Shown in pieces: positions 18,501 through 26,149 of a DNA stretch of 64,000 nucleotides. Each line of letters opens with the position of its first letter. Position 1 is the stretch's first letter. Position numbers and translations under genes: made by a program. This stretch comes from JABSOG01 sp041583135 (GTDB lineage Bacteria > Pseudomonadota > Gammaproteobacteria > Enterobacterales > Alteromonadaceae), in NCBI GenBank assembly GCA_041583135.1, contig JBFHGJ010000013.1:1-64000 (forward strand), given 5' to 3'. The notes under the pieces were generated by a model. The model saw only the letters and a program-made list of their open reading frames with translations, was not told the origin of the DNA and ran no database searches.

Positions 18501-18775
18501 ACTGGCAATTGTTCCGTGCCGATGTCGGAATCGACGATAGTTGTCAAAATCCTGATGGTATGCGCTTTCAGGTGTGGGGCGATGAGCGGATGTTGTTTGA
18601 CAGCGGTAACATCGTCAAACCTGCGGTAGTCAAACCAGAGTTGGATATCCGTGGCATCAAGCGACTTAGCCTTCGCAGCGTCGATGGTGACGTCGCAGGA
18701 TGCGGCAATTGGGCCAACGCGATGATAATCGGTTATCCAGATAACACCACTACCCAAGGGAGCCGTCATGAATAA
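15527..18775 (+). CDS. Secreted GH31 glycosidase, predicted alpha-N-acetylgalactosaminidase
   Basis: 1082-residue exported enzyme. A signal peptide (about 1-19) is followed by an N-terminal GH31 beta-sandwich (30-240), a GH31 barrel (about 245-610), C-terminal beta domains (610-750), an F5/8-type C (CBM32-like) domain (about 768-935, DDDPSTWFRTS) and a C-terminal NPCBM domain (about 941-1080, FNKGLGVYG). Catalytic candidates are the nucleophile Asp373 in FALDANHD and the acid/base Asp411 in TWTGDQSGSWDYIRWHIP. The nucleophile region lacks the WxDMNE motif of alpha-glucosidases. The GH31 plus CBM32 architecture and the aga operon both point to the alpha-GalNAcase subgroup of GH31. It would release terminal alpha-GalNAc from glycans outside the cytoplasm. 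Substrate specificity is inferred. Confidence 0.85.
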   Translation: MKSLLALCVSIALCGSVAAKPLADLKEITNKNNQIEIKTDAGERLQLTLINSNTLRVWASADQTLVPADNKKAAIVTAPTQDQVTYTLLDKGDYRLLTTSAFALRIYSKPLRFEAYHRDNLTPYFKELKPVDLGHAQTSQTLSADPDEFFYGGGQQNGQFEFNGKTLEVSYSGGWEEGDRPSPAPFYMSSKGYGVLRNTWSDGQYDFRSDGYLSTTHQEARFDAYYFFGDSIKPVLAQYTQLTGRAPLLPRWAFEYGDADCYNDGDNVKKPGTVPEHWSDGPTGTTIDVLETIAAKYRQHDMPGGWILPNDGYGCGYTDLPNVVAGLQQYGFKTGLWTEDGVDKIAWEVGTAGTRAQKLDVAWTGKGYQFALDANHDAAQGILDNSDSRPFLWTVMGWAGIQRYAVTWTGDQSGSWDYIRWHIPTLIGSGLSGQVYATGDVDGIFGGSPETYTRDLQWKSFTPVLMGMSGWSKTARKHPWWFDEPYRSINRRYLKLKMRLMPYMYTLAHQAETSGAPIIRGLMWDHPSDPHSGGEDYKNQFFLGQSILIAPVYQSQASSKGWRENIYLPQGIWFDYFDGTVINTLDGGTTVNRPVTLEQLPVLIKAGAIIPMYPEALYDGQVAKDVVTFDIYPHLDNEFELYEDDGNTRQYRQGAYSSQNIQVSAPAFGQRGDITVKLGAVVGHYQGQLNQRAYELLLRTHVKPSLVVIDGKTSNDWHYDLANNQGTLTITIDKAAITRPHEVKVTLPTAATPTKPYPPMPDYGSAMSMSALKLISRPLEESGYPFEKAIDDDPSTWFRTSRDQSLYVGAHEFVLYLGERTEITGFDIQGRTDKWWQYGQVKDFEIYMSDVNGDWGEPAYIGRLSHSKDKQAVRFDPIVGRMLRFRALSLHDPEGKDTAQPNPQTQNGPYNAMEPKKFGSWSVSEFKLHQYQPPKHKPSKRYLSALDAVESKGKVSKNSSVSLTPMVMNGLSFNKGLGVYGATTVNYSLNGNWQLFRADVGIDDSCQNPDGMRFQVWGDERMLFDSGNIVKPAVVKPELDIRGIKRLSLRSVDGDVAGCGNWANAMIIGYPDNTTTQGSRHE

Positions 18776-18942
18776 TGCCGTCTCATCTTAAGGGGTTGGT
18801 CGTGTAAGGTGTTGCCACTGCGCGGTGCTTACTTGCCGGTATGTATCCGGCCCGTAATCAAGCGCCTAAGCATCACCTGATCAACGTTGTCGATGAAAAA
18901 GACTGCCAAATCAAACTTGCCGACACCCTCAGTAAAGTTTAA
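18775..18942 (+). pseudogene. Possible gene relic after the GH31 gene
   Basis: ATG 18775 shares one base with the GH31 stop codon, as agaA and GH31 do with each other. The frame hits TAA after ten codons (18805-18807). The same frame then stays open to TAA 18940-18942 (GVATARCLLAG, HHLINVVDEKDCQ, ADTLSKV). A second ATG at 18768, with GGGAG upstream, gives only seven residues. This may be what remains of a further operon gene, but the piece is too short to recognise and chance is possible. Confidence 0.25.
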
Positions 18943-19144
18943 AGACTTCCAAAATAACGCCTTTGTGATAAACTGCTGCGCGTCGCCCTACGGGGAAATT
19001 TGACGCGGTCCGACAAGGTAGTCTCAAAGGCGAAGTATCTCGCCTAAGATGTTTAAACTAATGGCCTTATTTGTTTACGGCGTAACAAATGTTATACGCC
19101 GCTTTGGGGCCATTTTATTTAACCAGAGTTAATGGATATCATAC
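18943..19144 (+). promoter_or_regulatory. Leader of the TonB-dependent receptor gene with nested inverted repeat
   Basis: No gene is seen here. The outer arms AATGGCC (19060-19066) and GGCCATT (19108-19114) enclose a second perfect hairpin, CGGCGTA (19078-19084) with TACGCCG (19095-19101). A TTATTT run follows, 30 bp before the receptor ATG. It could act as an attenuator, terminator or protein-binding site. No CTTTCG operator half-sites are present, so control by AgaR from here is not evident. Confidence 0.5.
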
Positions 19145-21772
19145 ATGTATAACAATAAATTCAAACTTGCGTTAGTGGCCAGCGCAGTCAGCTTTGCCAT
19201 CAGCGCCCCTACTGCTTTTGCGCAAGACGCACAATCACTGGACAAATCCATCGAGAAAATTGAAGTCACCGGTTCTCATATCCGTCGTACTGATATGGAA
19301 GGTCCGTCACCGGTTGCCTCCATCTCAGCTGATGACATTGAAAAAACCGGTGTAACCGACCTCATCGGACTATTTACTAAGCTGCCAATCTCAGGTCAAG
19401 GCACCTTCTCGACTCAAGGCAATAATTCTGACGATACCGCCAACGGTGGTTCCAGTATTTCATTGCGTGGCTTGGGCGCCGATTCGACCCTGATCTTGAT
19501 CAATGGTCGTCGCGTAGCCGTATCGCCATTTGCCCGTCAAATCGACACGGCGTTTGTTGACATCAACAACATTCCAATTGCCGCCATCAAACGCATCGAC
19601 ATTTTAAAAGACGGTGCGTCTGCGACCTACGGTGCCGATGCCATTGCCGGTGTTATCAACATCATCTTAAAAGATGACTATGAAGGCTTCGAAATTACCG
19701 CCAAAGCCAGCGATACCTCAGAAGGCGGCGGTAAAGAGCAAAACCTCAGCATTCTTTGGGGTAACAGCTCGAAAAACGCATCACATACCTTTATCGTCGA
19801 TTACTTCGACCGCGAAGAAACCCTTTACGGTGACCGTCATTACACTGCCACTGCCAATCAAGCAGCGCGCACCGGTTTACCTGATGCCGGAGATTTCCGC
19901 AGTTCTTCAGGTATTCCAGGCACCATCGCATTGGCGTCTAATCCTGGTAACCGCATCATCGATACCTTCGGTAACGACCAATGTGCACCAGAGGATATTG
20001 ATCTTGCCAACAACCTGTGCCGCTATGACTATGCACCATACATGACTTTGGTGCCGGCAACCGAGCGCGTCAGCGTCAACTACATGGGCAAATATGAACT
20101 GAGCGATTCTACCCGCATGTTCACCGAATTCTCGGCCCAAAACAGCAAAACTCTGATCCAAGGCGCCGCCAGCCCAAGCTTTAATGAGCTGTTTATGTCA
20201 GGCGACAACCCAAATCATCCGTTTGCCAACGATCCAACCCATGAGTTTTATGGTCAAGACCTCACCATGCGTCGTCGTACTGTTGATATCGGCAACCGTA
20301 AAAAATCAGTCAATACCGACTACTATCGCATGATCTTTGGCGCCGAAGGTGAAATCGGTCAATGGGAATGGGAAGCGGCTTACAGCTTCATCAAAAGCAA
20401 CTCGGTTGAGCGCGGCATTGACGGATTCCCTAACATCGTGCGTGTCCAAGAAGCCATCGACTCCGGTCTTTGGAACCCGTTTGAACCTTCTTCAAACAGC
20501 CAAGAAGCCCTTGATTACATTGAAACTCAAACCACCCGTGTCGGTAAATCTACCAACAAGTCGTTCGATTTGACCTTCTCTGGTCCTATTGCCGACCTAC
20601 CTGCCGGTGAGATGATGTTGGCTTTCGGTGCTGAGCACCGCAAAGAAGCCATTTCTGACAACCCTGACAACCAATACATTCGTGGTGAGATCTTTGGCAC
20701 CGAAGCAACCGCTGCTGCCGGTGGACGCGACAACACCGCCATCTTCGCCGAATTGGCAGTACCAGCACTCGATACCCTTGAGTTGCAATTTGCCTTGCGT
20801 CATGAAGACTACTCAGACTTTGGCACCACCACCGACCCTAAGGTGGCGTTCATCTGGAGTCCGTCTGAGAGTGTTTCTGTCCGTGGTTCATACGGCACCG
20901 CATTCCGCGCACCGTCGTTGCATCAAATCGGCTTAGGTGATACCCAAGAGTCACCTAACCTCATCGATAAGGCCCGTTGTGAAGCCGTCGGTAACGTGAA
21001 CCGTGCCTGTGAACTGCAAGAGTACACCGCCATTATCACCGGTAACCCGGATTTGAACCCTGAAACCTCAACCAGCTTCAACTTAGGGTTGATTTATCAG
21101 ATCACCGACGATTTGGACTTCTCTGTCGATTACTATGACTATGACATCGAAGATGTCATCTTAAAAGACACCCAAGACAAGTTCGACAAGCAAGGCACCA
21201 ACTCTGACGTTGTTGTACGTTTGCCATCTGATGATCCGAACGATCCAGGTGAGGTTGTCCTTATCCGCGACCGTTATGAAAACTTAGGCAACATCACCAC
21301 CACAGGTTTGGACTTCGACTTAGGTTATCGTCTTGAAACCACCATGGGCGCGTTTGATTTCAACTACGTCTTAAACTACGTTATCGACTACGAAGATTAC
21401 CGTCCTACCGTTGGCGTTTATGCCACCGAGGGTGACTTCACCCATCCTGAGTATCGCTGGACCTTCTCTGGTACTTGGAGCAAAGATGATTGGGCTGCCA
21501 ACTTCGCCGTCAACTACATTGGTGAATTTGAACAAGACCCTGCCATTCGCGAACGCGCTGACGGCACTTTCTTGCCAAATGTCGATGCGATGACCACAGT
21601 CGATACCTCTGTCAGCTACTTGGGTTTCGACAAAATCAGCTTGACCCTAGGCGCCACCAACTTGTTCGACGAAGAACCGCCATTTAGCTACCATGATTTT
21701 ATGGGTTATGTAAATGACGTTCATTCCGCGCAAGGTCGTTTCGTTTACTTAAAAGCCACCTACTCGTTCTAA
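19145..21772 (+). CDS. TonB-dependent outer-membrane receptor, probably for GalNAc or GalNAc-glycans
   Basis: 875-residue outer-membrane barrel. The signal peptide MYNNKFKLALVASAVSFAIS is cleaved near AFAQDAQ, followed by IEKIEVTGSHIRRTDMEGPSP. The plug domain (about 35-185) carries SISLRGLGADSTLILINGRR and DGASATYGADAIAGVINI. A 22-strand-type barrel with the usual C-terminal aromatic residue (YLKATYSF) follows. It uses TonB-ExbBD energy to import a ligand too large or dilute for porins. The location after the GalNAc operon suggests it is the Omp_aga-type receptor for the GH31 reaction products. There is no FecR/sigma signalling extension. A perfect terminator follows. Confidence 0.9.
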   Translation: MYNNKFKLALVASAVSFAISAPTAFAQDAQSLDKSIEKIEVTGSHIRRTDMEGPSPVASISADDIEKTGVTDLIGLFTKLPISGQGTFSTQGNNSDDTANGGSSISLRGLGADSTLILINGRRVAVSPFARQIDTAFVDINNIPIAAIKRIDILKDGASATYGADAIAGVINIILKDDYEGFEITAKASDTSEGGGKEQNLSILWGNSSKNASHTFIVDYFDREETLYGDRHYTATANQAARTGLPDAGDFRSSSGIPGTIALASNPGNRIIDTFGNDQCAPEDIDLANNLCRYDYAPYMTLVPATERVSVNYMGKYELSDSTRMFTEFSAQNSKTLIQGAASPSFNELFMSGDNPNHPFANDPTHEFYGQDLTMRRRTVDIGNRKKSVNTDYYRMIFGAEGEIGQWEWEAAYSFIKSNSVERGIDGFPNIVRVQEAIDSGLWNPFEPSSNSQEALDYIETQTTRVGKSTNKSFDLTFSGPIADLPAGEMMLAFGAEHRKEAISDNPDNQYIRGEIFGTEATAAAGGRDNTAIFAELAVPALDTLELQFALRHEDYSDFGTTTDPKVAFIWSPSESVSVRGSYGTAFRAPSLHQIGLGDTQESPNLIDKARCEAVGNVNRACELQEYTAIITGNPDLNPETSTSFNLGLIYQITDDLDFSVDYYDYDIEDVILKDTQDKFDKQGTNSDVVVRLPSDDPNDPGEVVLIRDRYENLGNITTTGLDFDLGYRLETTMGAFDFNYVLNYVIDYEDYRPTVGVYATEGDFTHPEYRWTFSGTWSKDDWAANFAVNYIGEFEQDPAIRERADGTFLPNVDAMTTVDTSVSYLGFDKISLTLGATNLFDEEPPFSYHDFMGYVNDVHSAQGRFVYLKATYSF

Positions 21773-21794
21773 TTTGATGGCTTAAGATCACTGA

Positions 21795-21827
21795 AAAAGA
21801 CCCGCAGGCGAAACCTGCGGGTCTTTT
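21795..21827 (+). terminator. Strong intrinsic terminator of the receptor gene
   Basis: A perfect 14-bp stem pairs AAAAGACCCGCAGG (21795-21808) with CCTGCGGGTCTTTT (21814-21827) around a CGAAA loop, ending in a T-run. It could work in both directions. Confidence 0.93.
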
Positions 21828-22002
21828 ATTTAAAATCAACTAAACGGACACTTAAACGCACCGGGCAATCGTTTTTGCCGGACAAAACTTTCATTTTCCA
21901 TTCATACATCTGTGTTAAGATGACCCCGCTTTGGCCTGACAACTGCCAACAAACCTGTATCATTTTGATACATTTGGCGCGCATTTATTAACCTTTTATT
22001 GC

Positions 22003-22031
22003 TTGTCAGTGCTATAGCTGTACCCTAGAAT
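22003..22031 (+). promoter_or_regulatory. Sigma-70 type promoter for the small membrane protein gene
   Basis: TTGTCA (22003-22008) and TAGAAT (22026-22031) are separated by 17 bp, about 60 bp before the ATG at 22092. The rest of 21828-22002 shows no other feature. Confidence 0.6.
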
Positions 22032-22091
22032 GACCAGCAGCGATCAAACCATCGACAATAGATGGACAAATAATAACAAGAGGCCAATTTG

Positions 22092-22349
22092 ATGAGCGTA
22101 ACCGCCAACACCAAAGTCGTCACCCACTTGCTGTGGTTTTGTGCGACAGTTATCGTAGTTTTCGGCATTTTAGCCCTTTACTACCCCCATATTTTGCAAA
22201 ATACCATGCCGAGCAGATTGTTTGACCTGCTGCAATACAACTATTGGCTATCTCCGCTAATATTTGCCAGTGGCATTGCCTTAACGGTATTGGCGTTTGG
22301 CGTCAACCTTCTTGCTACAAGCCGCTCCCCAATAGAGTTTGCCAAATAA
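22092..22349 (+). CDS. Small two-helix membrane protein, unknown function
   Basis: 85 residues with two hydrophobic helices (about 9-32 and 52-76), joined by a short loop containing YYPHILQNTMPSRLFDLL. I chose ATG 22092 over the in-frame TTG 22089 because AAGAGG (22078-22083) is 8 bases upstream of the ATG. Its own promoter and terminator frame the gene, so it is an independent transcription unit. I do not recognise the family. A coding role is supported by the Shine-Dalgarno sequence, the promoter and the coherent membrane topology. Confidence 0.7.
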   Translation: MSVTANTKVVTHLLWFCATVIVVFGILALYYPHILQNTMPSRLFDLLQYNYWLSPLIFASGIALTVLAFGVNLLATSRSPIEFAK

Positions 22350-22361
22350 CCCGCAAACAGT

Positions 22362-22396
22362 GAAAGCCTGTTGTCGATTGTACAGGCTTTCGTTTT
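22362..22396 (+). terminator. Intrinsic terminator after the small membrane protein gene
   Basis: GAAAGCCTGT (22362-22371) pairs perfectly with ACAGGCTTTC (22382-22391), followed by GTTTT. Confidence 0.9.
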
Positions 22397-22447
22397 ATGT
22401 GCTATGGTTGTTGTAGCAAGCAGGTAATAAATCAATCTTGGGGTGAA

Positions 22448-23257
22448 ATGAAGCGAGTCGGCGCAAACAGACATATCAACATGATCCGCACTTTGGCCGC
22501 CGCAATGTTGTTGAGCATCACTACCATCGGCCACTGCGCCAGCAAAGACACAACCGAGCAGCCACGCCAGCAAAGCGGCGAAGAAATTCTTGTCGTAACA
22601 GAGATCCTGCCACCATTTCAAATTCTCGACGACAAACAACAGCTCACCGGATTTTCAACCGACATCATAAAAGCCTTATTCAAACTCACCAAAGACACGC
22701 CGAAAATTCAGGCCATGGCTTGGCCACGGGCCTATGCCAAAGTGCAAAGCGATAAAAATATAATGATCTACTCATTAGCCTACTCGCCCCAGCGCGCCGA
22801 CAAATTTCATTGGATTGGCACCCTAGAACACGAAAAAGGCTATCTTTGGGCGCTCAAATCGCGCTTTGAAAAACCCTTCGACAATCTTGAGCAGGCACGA
22901 CCTTTTTGGATCTCAACCTCACAAAACTCCAACCCCCATGGTTTTCTCACCCGGCATCAGTTTAAAAAGCTCAACGTCGTCAGTTCACCGGCGCAAAACA
23001 TCGCCATGCTCTTTCGCAACCGCACCCACCTCGCCATTGGTACGGAAATTCCCTTTCGCTATATGGCTCAACAACAAGGCTATGACTTTAAGCAAGTGCG
23101 TAAGATGTTAAAAATCGACGAGATAAGCGTTGAGCTGAAGGTCGCTTTTGGCTTGAATACCGATGAACACTTAGTCAAACGCTACCGCCAAGCATTTGCT
23201 AAGCTCAAAGACGCAGGCACCATCGATAAAATTCGTCGCCAGTGGGCACTGGAATAA
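22448..23257 (+). CDS. Periplasmic solute-binding-like protein (SBP family 3), paralogue
   Basis: 269-residue exported protein. ATG 22448 is preceded by GGGGTG at a good distance and gives a signal peptide whose hydrophobic core is MIRTLAAAMLLSITTIGHC. The mature part starts with ILVVTEILPPFQILDDKQQ and continues with a LTGFSTDIIKALF helix, WPRAYAKVQ and KFHWIGTLE. It aligns block by block with the protein at 6305-7057 (VVTE..PP.QI, GF.T..., W.RAY, KF.WVG/IG), so the two are paralogues. No transporter genes adjoin. Ligand unknown. The next gene, trxB, is functionally unrelated. Confidence 0.83.
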   Translation: MKRVGANRHINMIRTLAAAMLLSITTIGHCASKDTTEQPRQQSGEEILVVTEILPPFQILDDKQQLTGFSTDIIKALFKLTKDTPKIQAMAWPRAYAKVQSDKNIMIYSLAYSPQRADKFHWIGTLEHEKGYLWALKSRFEKPFDNLEQARPFWISTSQNSNPHGFLTRHQFKKLNVVSSPAQNIAMLFRNRTHLAIGTEIPFRYMAQQQGYDFKQVRKMLKIDEISVELKVAFGLNTDEHLVKRYRQAFAKLKDAGTIDKIRRQWALE

Positions 23258-23406
23258 GACAATACGTTCAATAAGGTCTTTGCCGCAGTTTGCCTTGATT
23301 CGTTCAATATCCACACAAGCGGTTCAAAATTTTGCATCTGCCTCTTGCAATCGGCGTCAACACAACCCATATTGATGCTTAAATTCATTTGTTCTCAGAG
23401 AAAACC

Positions 23407-24360
23407 ATGAGCGAAACCAAGCATTGTAAACTATTGATTTTAGGCTCCGGCCCTGCCGGTTACACTGCGGCTGTCTACGCCGCTCGCGCAAATTTAAACC
23501 CAGTATTGGTCACCGGTATGCAACAAGGCGGCCAATTGACCACCACGACTGAGGTTGAAAACTGGCCGGGCGATCCTGATGACCTGACAGGCCCTGCATT
23601 GATGGACAGAATGTTAGAACACGCTCAAAAGTTCGATACCGAGATCATTTTCGACCACATCCACACCGTAGACTTTTCTAAACGCCCGTTTACATTGACC
23701 GGCGACAGCCATGTCTTCACCTGCGATGCCCTTATCATTGCAACCGGCGCCTCTGCCCAATACCTCGGCTTGCCATCTGAAGAAGCCTTTATGGGCAAAG
23801 GTGTATCAGCCTGCGCTACCTGTGACGGCTTTTTCTATCGCAACAAAAAGGTCGCGGTTGTCGGTGGCGGTAATACCGCTGTAGAAGAAGCGTTGTATCT
23901 ATCGAATATTGCCAGCGAAGTGCACGTTATTCACCGTCGCGACAGCTTCCGCAGTGAGAAAATCCTTTCAGATCGCCTAATGGAAAAAGCCAAAAACGGC
24001 AATGTCGTGCTCCATTTGGACCGTACATTAGATGAAGTGCTTGGCGATGAGATGGGTGTTACCGGCATTCGTATCAAAGACACCAAATCCGATGCCACCG
24101 AAGAACTAGAACTGATGGGCGTGTTCATTGCCATCGGCCATAAACCCAACACAGCCATCTTCGATGGCCAATTGGAAATGCATGGCGGTTATTTGAAGGT
24201 TCAAAGCGGTCTTGAAGGCAACGCGACGCAAACCAGTGTCGAGGGTATTTTCGCTTGTGGCGACGTCATGGATCACATCTATCGTCAAGCAGTCACCTCA
24301 GCGGGCACCGGTTGTATGGCCGCTCTAGACGCCGAGCGCTTCTTAGACGCGCAAGAATAA
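23407..24360 (+). CDS. trxB: TrxB, thioredoxin-disulfide reductase
   Basis: 317-residue cytoplasmic flavoprotein that reduces thioredoxin with NADPH. The FAD site is ILGSGPAGYTAAVYAARAN at the N-terminus. The redox-active pair is in SACATCDGFF (about residues 134-140). The NADPH-binding motif is VVGGGNTAVEEALYLS, and the C-terminal FAD motif is GIFACGDVMDHIYRQA. The frame is open to TTG 23389, but ATG 23407, after CAGAGAA, gives the standard N-terminus. It lies upstream of aat, bpt and infA, a gene order common in Gammaproteobacteria. Confidence 0.97.
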   Translation: MSETKHCKLLILGSGPAGYTAAVYAARANLNPVLVTGMQQGGQLTTTTEVENWPGDPDDLTGPALMDRMLEHAQKFDTEIIFDHIHTVDFSKRPFTLTGDSHVFTCDALIIATGASAQYLGLPSEEAFMGKGVSACATCDGFFYRNKKVAVVGGGNTAVEEALYLSNIASEVHVIHRRDSFRSEKILSDRLMEKAKNGNVVLHLDRTLDEVLGDEMGVTGIRIKDTKSDATEELELMGVFIAIGHKPNTAIFDGQLEMHGGYLKVQSGLEGNATQTSVEGIFACGDVMDHIYRQAVTSAGTGCMAALDAERFLDAQE

Positions 24361-24370
24361 GCAAAGAGAA

Positions 24371-24397
24371 TGACGTGGACGTAAAACCTCCACGTCA
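24371..24397. terminator. Hairpin between trxB and aat
   Basis: TGACGTGGA (24371-24379) pairs with TCCACGTCA (24389-24397). No T-run follows on the plus strand, so it may be a Rho-assisted stop or an RNA 3'-end stabiliser. Confidence 0.4.
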
Positions 24398-24459
24398 CTA
24401 TCCCTAAGAGATTAAATCCCTGTAAGCCCACCAAAGTTGTAAGACCCCGTAAGAACACC

Positions 24460-25173
24460 ATGAGATCTGTGATTTACCAGCTTGACGAGCACGACGTAAG
24501 ATTCCCCGATGCGAACCTTGCGTTAGACGACCCTGACGGGTTGTTGGCCGTTGGCGGCGACTTACGCCCAGCAAGGCTGCTCAGTGCTTATCGTAGCGGT
24601 ATTTTTCCTTGGTTTAATCATGCAGAACCCTATGCTTGGTGGAGCCCTGCTATGCGCGGTGTGCTGTTTTTCGACGACTTTATTGTCAATCGCAGTTTCC
24701 GCAAGTTTTTAAACAAGTCACGCTATCGCGTTTCGGTCAACACCGCTTTTGCACAAGTCATTCAACATTGCGCCGAAGTCCCTCGCGCAGGCCAAGACGG
24801 AACCTGGATCACCGACGAGATGATTGCGGCCTATCAAGCATTACATCAACAAGGCCATGCCCACAGCATAGAAGTTTGGGATGAACAATCACTCGTTGGC
24901 GGACTATATGGCGTTGCCGTCGGCAACCTGTTTTGCGGTGAGTCGATGTTTCATTTGGCCCCTTACTGCTCAAAGCTCGCCTATCACACTCTAGTGAACT
25001 TGCTTAAAAACCATGGCGGTGACTTCATCGACTGCCAGATGCAAAACGACTTTCTTATCACATTAGGGGTGTCAGAAATTTCTCGTGAACTATACTTAGA
25101 GAAGTTGGCCAGTGCGCTTAATCGAAATTTTCATCCTCAGACTTGGCGTCCTAGGTTTATTGTTAACGAATGA
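24460..25173 (+). CDS. aat: Aat, leucyl/phenylalanyl-tRNA-protein transferase
   Basis: 237-residue cytoplasmic enzyme of the bacterial N-end rule. It transfers Leu or Phe from tRNA to proteins with N-terminal Arg or Lys, marking them for ClpS-ClpAP. Family motifs: LLAVGGDLRPARLLSAYRSG, IFPWF, WWSPAMRGVL, GTWITDEMIAAY, HSIEVWD, GGLYGVAVG, FCGESMF and DCQMQNDF. The length matches the family. It precedes bpt, the second N-end-rule transferase, suggesting co-expression. The Shine-Dalgarno sequence is weak. Confidence 0.97.
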   Translation: MRSVIYQLDEHDVRFPDANLALDDPDGLLAVGGDLRPARLLSAYRSGIFPWFNHAEPYAWWSPAMRGVLFFDDFIVNRSFRKFLNKSRYRVSVNTAFAQVIQHCAEVPRAGQDGTWITDEMIAAYQALHQQGHAHSIEVWDEQSLVGGLYGVAVGNLFCGESMFHLAPYCSKLAYHTLVNLLKNHGGDFIDCQMQNDFLITLGVSEISRELYLEKLASALNRNFHPQTWRPRFIVNE

Positions 25174-25228
25174 ACGATGACCGACAACCAAGCTTGACCG
25201 AGATAGCGCTAATATTTACAGGAGCTGG

Positions 25229-25933
25229 ATCATAGACTTTTCTAAAGTAACTGTCGGGCTGACACAAGCATTCGATTGCAACTACCTGCCACATAAGAAA
25301 GAGCAGCTGTTGGTGATCAGAGACAAGCGTTGCCAAAACGAGTTGGCCTATGAGCAGTTGATGATCAAAGGTTTTCGTCGCTCGGGCGCTGAAATTTATC
25401 GCCCCCACTGTCCCGGGTGTCAATCCTGCCATTCAATCCGTATCAACGCAAAGAACTTTCGCCCCAGTCGCAGCCAAAAGCGCGTACAGGCCAAAGCTCA
25501 GCGTTTTCGTATCAGTCATTCTTATAGCCCGGAGCCTGGCACCTACGAGCTATACGAGCGCTATATCAACACCCGCCACCGCGACGGCTCAATGTATCCT
25601 GCGACGAAAGAGCAGTATGACAACTTTCTATTCTGTCATTGGCTAAACACCCTGTTTTTGAATGTCTGGGATGAAGACAAACTGATTGCCGTTGCGGTGA
25701 CCGACATCTTGCCTACCACCTTGTCGGCTATCTATACCTTTTATGATCCAGATTACGAAAACTACTCACTGGGCACCTATTGCATCTTAAATCAAATAGC
25801 GCTTTGCTCTAGTATCGAGAAAGACTACCTTTACCTCGGTTATCAGATTGAGGGTTGCGACAAGATGAACTATAAAACCAAATACCGTCCTTTCGAGCGA
25901 CTTGAGCACGGTCACTGGTATCAGTCACAATAA
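25229..25933 (+). CDS. bpt: Bpt, aspartate/glutamate leucyltransferase; start codon is non-canonical or damaged
   Basis: Cytoplasmic ATE-family transferase that adds Leu to N-terminal Asp/Glu. Conserved sequence begins well before the first ordinary start codon in frame (TTG 25310): VGLTQAFDCNYLPHKKEQ is encoded at 25253-25309, including the N-domain Cys. The rest carries RRSGAEIYRPHCPGCQSCHS, RYINTRHRDGSMYP and GYQIEGCDKMNYKTKYRP. Between the upstream in-frame TGA (25178-25180) and the conserved region there is no ATG, GTG or TTG. AGGAG at 25220-25224 is spaced for ATC 25229 or ATA 25232, giving the normal length of about 234 residues. A short ORF (25170-25235) overlaps the aat stop and ends exactly here. 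Gene identity is sure; the start is not. Confidence 0.9.
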   Translation: MIDFSKVTVGLTQAFDCNYLPHKKEQLLVIRDKRCQNELAYEQLMIKGFRRSGAEIYRPHCPGCQSCHSIRINAKNFRPSRSQKRVQAKAQRFRISHSYSPEPGTYELYERYINTRHRDGSMYPATKEQYDNFLFCHWLNTLFLNVWDEDKLIAVAVTDILPTTLSAIYTFYDPDYENYSLGTYCILNQIALCSSIEKDYLYLGYQIEGCDKMNYKTKYRPFERLEHGHWYQSQ

Positions 25934-26149
25934 AATGCACATTGTGGGATTTGCAGCAAATTTAACCAGCCTTTGCGCCTGAACCGTGGAAATTGTCGGT
26001 GTTTTGCATAAAATTCAAATCATTGCTTTACTTATCGCACGCTTTTGGGCAAACTCTGCCGTGGTTTTTATTGGCGCCTGAAACGGCGTAACAATTGGAG
26101 CAAAAACGCTCAGTATAACTTAAGTTTAAATTCAGAGGTTAATCGGTTA

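Noticed and set aside
25310..25933. bpt starting at TTG 25310
   Set aside because: It would remove conserved N-terminal residues, including the Cys of FDCNYLP, and has no Shine-Dalgarno sequence.
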